Position numbers and translations under genes: made by a program. A stretch of 33,252 nucleotides of DNA from Verrucomicrobiales bacterium. Its GTDB lineage: Bacteria; Verrucomicrobiota; Verrucomicrobiia; Verrucomicrobiales; SLCJ01. The stretch covers positions 1 through 33,252 of the forward strand of contig JAGXGH010000070.1 in NCBI GenBank assembly GCA_024636835.1. Direction: 5' to 3'. Below, piece after piece: positions 10,301 through 15,924 of this stretch; positions within the stretch are counted from its first letter, which is position 1; every line of letters begins with the position of its first letter. The notes below the pieces were generated by a model. The model worked only from the letters and a program-made list of their open reading frames with translations. It was not told the origin of the DNA and ran no database searches.

Positions 10301-10379
10301 GGTATTGTCCAGCAAACGCTCCAATCGATAGCAGGCAACACATCAGTGCACCGTGGAGGTATTTTAATCTACTTCTCAT
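4320..10379 (-). CDS. Giant secreted Rhs/YD-repeat protein with caspase-like C-terminal tip
   Basis: This 2019-residue protein has an N-terminal signal peptide (LKYLHGALMCCLLSIGAFA, cleavage near residue 24). A long non-repeat N-terminal region follows, with a CVVCQSGVC cluster near 185. Many YD repeats then run from about 450 to 1780 (for example YSYDAAGR, FSYDARGRQTEV). The Rhs core end contains RYRFSTKQQGSGGFYDYGYR, WLDPLTGRWLSRDPIEENGG and LNLYGFLGNDGINAWDFLGL. YD repeats are known to build a hollow shell enclosing the C-terminal tip. The tip (1784-2019) is AT-rich, unlike the core. It has FGHGS with His1863 and ILYGCSVG with Cys1911, spaced like the catalytic pair of clan CD (caspase/gingipain-like) peptidases and resembling DUF4347-type domains. 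I infer a protease-like effector tip. It is the fourth gene of a five-gene array, 30 bp after the 217-aa gene and one base before the small membrane protein. Confidence 0.9.
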   Translation of the reverse strand: MRSRLKYLHGALMCCLLSIGAFAGQYQTPLFIAQINISVGEGAPAISPFNGTSPLIIPTQTTPGYGHASLLDGQELTVPFEKVGEVFHEGIGYRKFFNIYLYRDLPGVGLATPIEKVEFIDAFGGKFRPDFTWPVNSRNDFIVVYNSFYLDEFPLRNFTLRFIGEQGEVVNQLKVNVPSKQSECVVCQSGVCVSLASIGSVDFAIPLGGIGVSDTGDVSNALLRFYSEDVVNPGYTKVSVEKGPSASVTVVNGSAPLVKTITAGDVQARIEKLGAVSDPNAHQDANRFQIRVSNEPSNFEAGVFRTVVVENIVDSDSLMWLQLTETTLGKTVVTSYANPSGDIWIMDRGDGLQRERKETTISGTDEIERVTVSMRKAELDGNGDPVYEVISDTKSTKSEFSWGMEIVEIVSDPDGASPRTISYEYYDNGEESGTNGVNSTAGAGRIKQMTSPTGAITEHFYYEPSGGSYDLCHVELMPLMGQNGQRQTRTYTAIEEGTEPGSTLSTTLIEEWVGTYQISKAESVRESFEGTSTTTSRQYTDASNYLESVSVESATSFTNRNPDGTGISRTTAGDTVNGFITTTTHSGYWTVDQGEDVLEIVSTSIRITNKAGEIIDEQTTLYNDQGQNALVSGRVATQIDEYGRVLEYTHASSDPEGDFTTEFEYGCCGLSRAKDRAGVETFFTRDLLDRVTKTNRLGVTVETVYDGRTTSTHRYEETVDSGGLPSSSQATAANELRRIETNVFGEVAITWGRSAADGAMLPTNFTTQYNVGSGIGHRITAEPPMVADDNSVQPQLITDSYLDGNVALKSGNMQAAQGFEYGADGDGAWVKRFLLDGGTRRMETTDRYDFAGRLVKRQYASDADNNGTNDFSTIEYNALGQVSKTVDPDGVTTLYAYDEKGDLFQRAVDVNGNGQIDTGIDRVTESDIDLDFHAGTGDAVIRETISAYYGNGGSVTKRDITRSEITLGGTRSWNAVVSSPSQELVAASTTEFSGDGDWTVTTTSPDGVSSLSTYNEGRLKKTELKDATGAALYSMTRGFDGLNRPQLVNDSRVSGTATIGYLSDMVDVVTTATDAGGRTTSFSYDARGRQTEVNRPDTLDAGGATLPNVTTTSYHIDGTVAEVDGGQVYRQAYTYDYAKRPETLTTYGTQTAVTRWLYDTDRGWLTGKRHNSPTPGSGTGPSFTYTPGGRVKTRTWARSSGGNPIVTTYLYGSAGGSVASDLDSVTYSDSTPGYAVTARDLLGRVTAMNDVAGDHSFTFTDLGSLDVESITGTGVLSGTTTDYGHDALGRQTSMEIAQSGTPYHSLDYSYDAAGRMNEVTGNGLGATYLRDPSGQRVTQLSLRSDDGNGGLQTMLANIRRYDGLNRLDSTAWNATEHVASGTKALSYHGYQYNALDQRTRADLLDGTFWDFGYDNCGGVTRAEHKESGGTKLAGQQFGYSYDGIGNRTAASDGTSASALPNGYTPGVLNQYSQVGDSGTRHVLGKAPTTSAVTVNSAATTRQGEWFSSAIVADNSSGSVWQSVAVSDGTATVNGSLFVPAASVTPQYDADGNLTSDGRWSYACDADNNLFTWDAENRLTGMETTTAALAAGVPYQRWVYIYDSNGRRIVSKRYDSAAAVTPDAVEKAVYDGWNRVAELDGNNAVLRTFAWGLDLSDSIHGGGGTGGLLWVHDATHGKHFFGYDGNGNVALTVDAVTGVPSAAYDYDPFGRVIRASGTYAQANRYRFSTKQQGSGGFYDYGYRWLDPLTGRWLSRDPIEENGGLNLYGFLGNDGINAWDFLGLEILSVWDDNENDDPNKWNKLRDQDGNGAPGLIASRTQLSIAAKSSYADYAEPVKSYDDFFKTVKEYHDKGIFFDKILIFGHGSQYDKIEYGGEQKIGKDTLLPQYLGKEKLERLKKLLPKDTKIILYGCSVGKNQEYGGLQRGKSVDRLRLQELANMLNATIIAWSHDTKYPLIPMPSASNVTPKGDQVTIIPNDWDPSDGSRLWPYKWESPKKPNINDYNNLMENSPFAPTYESDQ

Positions 10380-10409
10380 TACTATAAAAAAATATCTGCT
10401 TGGAATCGT

Positions 10410-11063
10410 TCAGCGCGCCGGATTGCGCATTGCTTTGCCCACTTTATTTCCCAGTGGTCGCAAAATCGGACGGTTTCCCTCACGTTTTTCTACCCCTGAC
10501 ATTTTCGCGGGTTGTTCGATCCCACTTTCTTTAAGATCCTGTATTTGTTGCTTGATCCTCCCAGAGCCTACCAAGTTCTGGGTAATATCATTATCTACTG
10601 GGAACTCTTCCCGCAATTCAACGAGCTTGAGTAACACACCCAATTGACGCAGCAATTCAAGTTCACCATAGCCGATATCGTTGGGGAGCGGTCGATTATC
10701 ACGCGTGTAGACCTCCGATGCAGCTAGTGCCTGTTCGATCCTACTGACATCCTGATTTATCTGCTTTCCCTGAATTTGAATTGTTTCAGAACTACTGCCC
10801 GCTACCTCACCTTGCTGAGATAGCTTCAAGCGCAGAACGCCCAATACAGACTTGGTCTGCCCAATGTCTTTTCTAACCGCTAGAATTTCCTCACGAAGAG
10901 CTTCAAGCTCAATACTTGGAGACATCTTGTCTTGATCACTCTCATGCGTTGACCGCTCTATAAGTTCGGCTGCGCTAACTCTCATTGCGAAACATGAACC
11001 CGCTATGATGCACACATACAAGGCCACTATGCCATTTAGGTATCTCAGTCTCATCGATTTCAT
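10410..11063 (-). CDS. Secreted coiled-coil protein of unknown function
   Basis: I do not recognise the family. The 217 residues (from the ATG at 11063) begin with a signal peptide (LNGIVALYVCIIAGSCFA) whose MRLRYLNG start resembles MRSRLKYLHG in the Rhs protein. A heptad-like coiled-coil region follows (SIELEALREEILAVRKDIGQ to about residue 110), then a second helical stretch ELELLRQLGVLLKLVELREE, and a basic C-terminus. A GTG at 11069 that overlaps the previous stop is an alternative start. The next gene is the Rhs giant, 30 bp on. A scaffold or partner role for the Rhs protein at the cell surface is possible but is inference from position. Confidence 0.75.
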   Translation of the reverse strand: MKSMRLRYLNGIVALYVCIIAGSCFAMRVSAAELIERSTHESDQDKMSPSIELEALREEILAVRKDIGQTKSVLGVLRLKLSQQGEVAGSSSETIQIQGKQINQDVSRIEQALAASEVYTRDNRPLPNDIGYGELELLRQLGVLLKLVELREEFPVDNDITQNLVGSGRIKQQIQDLKESGIEQPAKMSGVEKREGNRPILRPLGNKVGKAMRNPAR

Positions 11064-11068
11064 GTGCA

Positions 11069-11689
11069 CTATTCCAATTCGGTAAATACCTGCATGCTCG
11101 TCGCAGACTGGTTGCCGGCATTCAGATACGCCTGATAGTCTGCTTCACTGTTCGCAACCGTCGGATCCCATCCCATTGCGAGTTCGTAACTATTCGGAAT
11201 GCCGTCACCATCGAAATCGAAAGAGTCCGGGTTCTGGTGATAAATATTGAGCGACTCCCAATACAACAGCCCGTCTCCGTCGGCATCAGTCAGAAACAAA
11301 TGCGCGTCCGCGTTGAACGCCAGTGGGTCGGAACCATACATCCCAACTTCTTCCCAGTTGGTCAGTGTATCGTTATCGAAGTCATCGCCGTTAGGGTCGC
11401 TGGTGGGCTGATCGGAGTATTGCAAGCGCAAGAAGAAGCGAGAGCCGTCCGAGTTGAAACCATAATTAATGGCGGTTCCTGTTCCAGACTCGATCAGTGG
11501 AAGATAAAACCAATCGATGAGATTCTCCGACCACTGGAGAAAGTAGGTGCGATCAGTCACCCCATCCCAATCCAAGTTCCAAGAATCATTGCCCCCCTGG
11601 GTAAGGTCGGGGGTCTGTTGCTCGCCTTGGGCATGAACCGCAATCGGCAACACCAGACCAAGCATAAATATGAGAATCCGACAGTTCAT
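11069..11689 (-). CDS. Secreted protein with thrombospondin type 3-like calcium repeats
   Basis: This 206-residue protein starts with a signal peptide (ILIFMLGLVLPIAVHAQG). The first half holds a segment, TYFLQWSENLIDWFYLP followed by SGTGTAINYGFNSDGSRFFLRL, of a type I associate with Verrucomicrobiota secreted proteins. The second half carries Asp-rich repeats (DPNGDDFDNDTLTNWEEV, TDADGDGLLYWE, DFDGDGIPNSYE) that match the calcium-binding thrombospondin type 3 pattern. It overlaps the upstream 273-aa gene by 4 bp (ATGA), and its stop touches the start region of the next gene, so it is almost certainly co-transcribed with both. It is probably extracellular or periplasmic. Its exact role is unknown; adhesion or presentation of the Rhs protein would fit. 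Confidence 0.85.
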   Translation of the reverse strand: MNCRILIFMLGLVLPIAVHAQGEQQTPDLTQGGNDSWNLDWDGVTDRTYFLQWSENLIDWFYLPLIESGTGTAINYGFNSDGSRFFLRLQYSDQPTSDPNGDDFDNDTLTNWEEVGMYGSDPLAFNADAHLFLTDADGDGLLYWESLNIYHQNPDSFDFDGDGIPNSYELAMGWDPTVANSEADYQAYLNAGNQSATSMQVFTELE

Positions 11690-12507
11690 CGTGATTCCTC
11701 CTCAGTTGTATTTTTGACTGCATCACGTTTCCAGAACTGAATCCTCACATCTTTGGGACGTGGTGGATTAGCTTTCAGATATCGCTGGCGCTCGATCCTC
11801 GCTTGTTTGCGCTTCTCATAGGCTGTTTTCAAGCGTTCATGTTCCACGCGATATAGCGCATGAAGCGCCTCGACTCCCTCGATCGCGGCGGCGTCGCTGG
11901 CGTCACCTTCGACGAGAATGAACGTTGGCTCCTTAGTTGAGAAAGCAGGAATTTTGCCCGGCCAGATATCAGCGCCCTCGATTTCTGAGCTCACATTTCC
12001 TATACCGAAATATGGATCGTAGTAACGGCCATCCAGTTTAAAAAGTGTAAATCCCGTCAGATGATTGAAGTCCACATTGCTCCAAGCTTCATAGATTTCG
12101 CCATCATGCCTCCATTGTAGTTTCGTCGCCCTGTGATCAACCACTGTGGCTGAAAGGGAAAACACCAACGCGTTGTCCATCGCCTCAATATCGGCTTTCT
12201 GCTCATCGCTGAGGCTCGCCCAAAACGCCTCGTCGTCGATTCCTGGTTGAACGGCCACTTTGGGTTCCGGCTTGATATACCCCGGGTCTTCCACTCTTTG
12301 CATCCTGATTATCCGACCCTTATCAGGATGACTAATTTCCCGCACCACCGGTAAATTCGGTAACACCCTCGGCGGTTTAGGTTCAGGATATTTTCCTTCG
12401 CTCACACCTCCGGAAATTTCAACATCCTGTGCCAGAAGCCGCAATCCCGTAATCAGCCAAAAAAACAAGACCAGTGGTTTTGCAACATAGCGGCGTAGAT
12501 TAAACAT
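11686..12507 (-). CDS. Secreted protein of unknown function, first gene of the Rhs array
   Basis: The family is not recognised. The 273 residues carry a signal peptide (VLFFWLITGLRLLAQ), a Pro-rich stretch (EPKPPRVLPNLP), and a central region SLSATVVDHRATKLQWRHDG then EIYEAWSNVDFNHLTGFTLF, which looks like a compact beta-rich domain. A highly charged coiled-coil-like tail follows (RVEHERLKTAYEKRKQARIE). It ends with an ATGA overlap with the next gene, the sign of an operon. About 250 bp separate it from pyrC upstream, so the promoter for the whole array should lie at about 12510-12700. Function is open; context suggests a secreted partner of the Rhs protein. Confidence 0.8.
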   Translation of the reverse strand: MFNLRRYVAKPLVLFFWLITGLRLLAQDVEISGGVSEGKYPEPKPPRVLPNLPVVREISHPDKGRIIRMQRVEDPGYIKPEPKVAVQPGIDDEAFWASLSDEQKADIEAMDNALVFSLSATVVDHRATKLQWRHDGEIYEAWSNVDFNHLTGFTLFKLDGRYYDPYFGIGNVSSEIEGADIWPGKIPAFSTKEPTFILVEGDASDAAAIEGVEALHALYRVEHERLKTAYEKRKQARIERQRYLKANPPRPKDVRIQFWKRDAVKNTTEEESR

Positions 12508-12578
12508 ACCGTAAGAAGAATGCCATTACTTACACGATTCAAGAACAATAATCCAAATACTATGACTGCTTGATATCG

Positions 12579-12698
12579 TTACTGAAATTGAACCCTTAGC
12601 GCTTGGTGGGCGCGACGTGTGACATCTAAACCAGCACGCTCAGAGCGCATTAACCTCGGCTCGTAATGCCTAACCTCCTCGTATAAGCGCGGATCCAT
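12579..12698 (-). other. 39-codon Arg/Glu-rich frame or dispersed repeat
   Basis: Between pyrC and the Rhs array the minus strand has an ATG frame reading MDPRLYEEVRHYEPRLM, then RSERAGLDVTRRAHQALRVQ. The composition is protein-like rather than random, but there is no ribosome binding site and no other support. It may be a small gene or part of a repeated intergenic element. Confidence 0.25.
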
Positions 12699-12756
12699 AA
12701 AATATAGTTTGAACTCATGTCGGTGACATTGGGTCAAATATATACCCGCTATCGTC

Positions 12757-13764
12757 CTATTCAACCGACTGCACAGACCACGGAATCGTCTCGCCGGCAT
12801 ACATCGGGACCACGGTTTCACCATAAATGGCTGGCACCTCAAAGGGTTCGCGCACGAGTGTCACCACCTTCTCAGCGGGCGTCACGTCGTAGAGACGTCG
12901 AGCGTTGTCTGAAACGAAGGCTTGAAGGTTTTGCTGACAGCCGTTCTTGGTAAACAGATCGGCAAGCACTTGAAGCGCGATAGGTGCGGTGAACACACCC
13001 GCAGCGCATCCACAGCATTCTTTCTTCTCGCGCGGGTGCGGTGCCGAGTCACTACCAAACATCAGTCGAGGATGTGCTTTCAATGCAGCGTCGAGTAAAG
13101 CATCTCTGTCTTCCGGACGTTTTGCGATCGGCTTACAGAAAAGATGCGGGTTGAGCATTCCACCCGCAACATCGTCCAAAGTGATCAGTAAATGCTGGAG
13201 AGTCACCGTGGCGCGTAGGTTTTCGAACTCGTCGAGCAGTTCCACCGCCGCCGCCGTCGTGATGTGCTCCATCGTGATATTCAGCTTCGGGAACTTCGTC
13301 GCCAGGTGGCGATAGGTGGCCAAAAACTCTGTCTCCCTATCCATCACAAACCCATGGGTCTCGCCGTGGATCAGTAGCGGCATTCCCATTTCTTCCATCA
13401 AACGAATCGTCGGCTCTACCGAATCAATCGCCTTCACGCCTGCTTCTGAATTGGTCGTCGCTCCCGCGGGGTAAAGTTTGATCCCGATGATATGGTCTTT
13501 CGCCGCCAACAACTCAGCCTCAGAATACTGACGAAAGAACAAGGTCATAAACGGAGCGAAGGCATTCTTGCCTATCGCTTGCAGAATCCTTCCGCGATAG
13601 CCATGAACGGCATCCAAAGAATCTACAGGCGGCACCAGGTTGGGCATGATCACCGCGCCGGAGAAGGTCTCCGCACTTAGTGGCGCCACGAGTTCGAGCA
13701 TGTCGCCATCTCGAAGGTGCAAATGCATGTCGAGAGGCGTATTTAGAGTCAATTGATCCATCAT
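12757..13764 (-). CDS. pyrC: Dihydroorotase, class II (PyrC)
   Basis: It catalyses reversible cyclisation of N-carbamoyl-L-aspartate to dihydroorotate, step three of de novo pyrimidine synthesis, in the cytoplasm. The 335 residues are close to the length of E. coli PyrC. Binuclear zinc ligands are visible: His14 and His16 in DMHLHLRDG, Lys96 in GIKLYPAG (the residue carboxylated in the family), His133 in LLIHGE, His167 in MEHITT and the catalytic Asp239 in MFGSDSAPH. The C-terminal active-site lid region is present. Starts at MMDQ or MDQ are equivalent. It is divergent from the peroxiredoxin gene, with about 75 bp between the preferred starts. It is probably a monocistronic housekeeping gene. 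Confidence 0.96.
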   Translation of the reverse strand: MMDQLTLNTPLDMHLHLRDGDMLELVAPLSAETFSGAVIMPNLVPPVDSLDAVHGYRGRILQAIGKNAFAPFMTLFFRQYSEAELLAAKDHIIGIKLYPAGATTNSEAGVKAIDSVEPTIRLMEEMGMPLLIHGETHGFVMDRETEFLATYRHLATKFPKLNITMEHITTAAAVELLDEFENLRATVTLQHLLITLDDVAGGMLNPHLFCKPIAKRPEDRDALLDAALKAHPRLMFGSDSAPHPREKKECCGCAAGVFTAPIALQVLADLFTKNGCQQNLQAFVSDNARRLYDVTPAEKVVTLVREPFEVPAIYGETVVPMYAGETIPWSVQSVE

Positions 13765-13839
13765 CTAGTTATGCCTCCGCAATCCTCAGACCGCAAAGCG
13801 AATCTCACGTCCCCTTCCATCGGCGATTCCCTACTCGCC

Positions 13840-14304
13840 ATGGTCGGACTGAAAGCACTACCGTCCCTAAAGCTCGGCGATGCGCTTCCATCAGTGTCCG
13901 CCAAGAACCAAAATGGAGAGAAAGTTGATCTCGCCGATCACGCCAGCGCGACTTGGCTCTTGGTCTACTTTTACCCCAAAGCAAACACCCCGGGGTGCAC
14001 GGCCCAGGCACGCTCCCTCCGCGACAACTGGGACGAACTTCTCACCGCAGGTGTAGAAGTGATTGGTGTCTCCAAGGACTCCGTATCGTCACAGAAAAAG
14101 TTCAGCGAGCAAAAGAACCTTCCGTTCACCCTACTCGCCGATGGGGACGGAACCATCGCCAATGCGCTTGGGGTGCCTCACATCGCCGGCATGACAAAAC
14201 GCTCCGCCTTTCTATTCCACAATGGATCACTGGTCTGGAAAGACCTCTCAGCCAGCACTTCGAAACAGGCTGCCGACGTGCTCAAGGTAGTGCAAAACCA
14301 TTGA
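13840..14304 (+). CDS. bcp: Bcp/PrxQ-type peroxiredoxin with a single cysteine
   Basis: This thiol peroxidase of the AhpC/TSA-Bcp group reduces hydrogen and organic peroxides. The peroxidatic cysteine lies in FYPKANTPGCTAQ. Most Bcp/PrxQ members have a resolving cysteine five residues later (TPGCTxxxC); here that position is Arg or Ser, and the protein has no other cysteine, so it should behave as a 1-Cys enzyme. The ATG at 13840 gives 154 residues, the usual family length, and leaves room for a divergent promoter to pyrC. Upstream in-frame starts at 13771 (ATG) and 13753 (TTG) would run into pyrC. It is followed by an inverted-repeat element rather than an obvious terminator. Confidence 0.88.
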   Translation: MVGLKALPSLKLGDALPSVSAKNQNGEKVDLADHASATWLLVYFYPKANTPGCTAQARSLRDNWDELLTAGVEVIGVSKDSVSSQKKFSEQKNLPFTLLADGDGTIANALGVPHIAGMTKRSAFLFHNGSLVWKDLSASTSKQAADVLKVVQNH

Positions 14305-14309
14305 TACAG

Positions 14310-14430
14310 AATGGCACTGTTTAAGCGGTAGTTCGGTAGCTTTAGATGACCGCGAATACCGCTCATACGGCCGAGACGGCCGCGCTCCTTGAGTCATACT
14401 CGCCGGTGGCGATCTTAAAACAGTGCCATT
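14310..14430. repeat. 121-bp inverted-repeat element (MITE- or REP-like)
   Basis: The outer arms are AATGGCACTGTTTAAG (14310-14325) and the near-exact inverse CTTAAAACAGTGCCATT (14414-14430). Inside are a second inverted pair, AGCGGTA (14324-14330) and TACCGCT (14357-14363), and two CGGCCG-type palindromic blocks near 14368-14382. The 8-mer ACCATTGA occurs at 14297-14304, over the bcp stop, and at 14431-14438, directly after the right arm. It could be a small non-autonomous mobile element or a structured region between convergent genes. There is no T-run of a standard terminator. Confidence 0.55.
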
Positions 14431-14486
14431 ACCATTGAAATATTCACTGCACTTCCTACTACCCTGCCCCCTCTCTCGGGATCACA

Positions 14487-15920
14487 TCACGTGAGGATAC
14501 TTTTGATCACTTTAGACGGTTCGACGCCAGTAAGTCTGTAGTCGAGGCCTTGAAACTTCTTGGTGAAGCGTTCATGGTCGATGCCGAAACGGTTCAGAAG
14601 AGTCGCGTGCAAGTCGTGGACGCTGACGACATCCTCGACGGCGGCGTAGCCGAGTTCGTCGGTGGCACCGTGAACGTGGCCGCCTTTGATGCCTGCACCT
14701 GCCATCCAGACTGAGAATGCTTTGATGTGGTGGTCGCGGCCATCACCTTGACCCATTGGGGTGCGACCGAATTCCCCTCCCCAGATGACCAGCGTATCGT
14801 CAAGCAAACCACGCTGCTTGAGATCCTTGATGAGGGCGGCGGATGCCTGGTCGGTGAGATTCGCGCTGTAGGGCATGTTTTTCTCGATTGCGCGGTGATG
14901 GTCCCAACCGCGGTGATAGAGTTGCACAAAGCGCACACCGCGTTCCAACATACGGCGGGCAAGAAGACAGTTGGAAGCGAAGGAGCCATCACCGGGGTCT
15001 TTCACGCCATACATGTCGAGAATATGTTGAGGTTCTCCCTTCATATCGGTGAGATCCGGCACAGAGGACTGCATGCGAAATGCCATTTCGTATTGTGAAA
15101 TACGGGTCTCGATCTCTGGATCGTAGCGCTCCTTGTCGAGCATCCCATTGATGCGCTTGACCTCCTCGATGACTTGACGCTGGGTGGATTGGCAGACGCC
15201 CTCAGGATTTCCTACGTAGTGAACGGCGTCACCTTTCGATTGGAACTGAACGCCTTGGTATTTGGAGGGCAGGAATCCGGCCGACCATTGGCGTGCAGAA
15301 ATCGGCTGATCCGGATCTTTCCCTCTGGAGACCATGACCACATAACCCGGAAGGTTCTGCGTCTCAGAGCCAAGCCCGTAAAGCAACCAGGAGCCCATGC
15401 TCGGGCGGCCTTTGAGAATTGAACCGGAGTTCATAAAGGCGTGGGCGGGATCGTGGTTGATCTGCTCGGTAACCATCGAGCGAATCACGCAAATATCATC
15501 AGCGACGGAGCCAATGTGCGGGAAAATATCCGAGATTTCGATCCCCGCCTTACCGTATTTTTTAAAACCGGTGAACGACCCACGGGCGATCAGTTCCCTA
15601 CCCTGAAGTTGGGCAAGCTGCTGACCTTTGGTAAAGGATTCCGGAAATGCCTTGCCATCGAGCTTGTTGAGTTCGGGCTTTGGGTCGAAGGACTCAAGAT
15701 GCGAGGGGCCACCCGCCATACAGAGGTGGATGACACGCTTCGCCTTGGCGGGGAAATGAGGTTCGCCTTGGATTAGCGATTGTGGCAGGCTTTTGGCTCC
15801 TGCGAACTGAGAAAGCGCAATCCCACCCAGGCCAGCGAAACTTTTCTTGAGGAAAGTCCGGCGTGACCAGTCGTTCTGCAACGCTCTATAAAGCGCGACT
15901 TGTTTCTGGAGTTCGTTCAT
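14487..15920 (-). CDS. DUF1501 protein, Tat-exported, sulfatase-like fold
   Basis: This is a 477-residue member of the DUF1501 family, which is abundant in Planctomycetes and Verrucomicrobia and has an alkaline phosphatase/sulfatase-like fold, but whose reaction is unknown. The N-terminus has a twin-arginine signal (SRRTFLKKSFAGLGG). Family blocks are visible: HLCMAGGPSHLESFDPKPEL near the start, QLYHRGWDHH in the middle, and VIWGGEFGRTPMGQGDGRDH near the end. It starts 4 bp after the PSCyt1/DUF1549/DUF1553 gene stops, and such pairs are regularly co-encoded. It probably acts in the periplasm with that cytochrome-type protein; the substrate is unknown, with sulfated or complex glycans often suggested. 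Confidence 0.92.
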   Translation of the reverse strand: MNELQKQVALYRALQNDWSRRTFLKKSFAGLGGIALSQFAGAKSLPQSLIQGEPHFPAKAKRVIHLCMAGGPSHLESFDPKPELNKLDGKAFPESFTKGQQLAQLQGRELIARGSFTGFKKYGKAGIEISDIFPHIGSVADDICVIRSMVTEQINHDPAHAFMNSGSILKGRPSMGSWLLYGLGSETQNLPGYVVMVSRGKDPDQPISARQWSAGFLPSKYQGVQFQSKGDAVHYVGNPEGVCQSTQRQVIEEVKRINGMLDKERYDPEIETRISQYEMAFRMQSSVPDLTDMKGEPQHILDMYGVKDPGDGSFASNCLLARRMLERGVRFVQLYHRGWDHHRAIEKNMPYSANLTDQASAALIKDLKQRGLLDDTLVIWGGEFGRTPMGQGDGRDHHIKAFSVWMAGAGIKGGHVHGATDELGYAAVEDVVSVHDLHATLLNRFGIDHERFTKKFQGLDYRLTGVEPSKVIKSILT

Positions 15921-15924
15921 CGGT

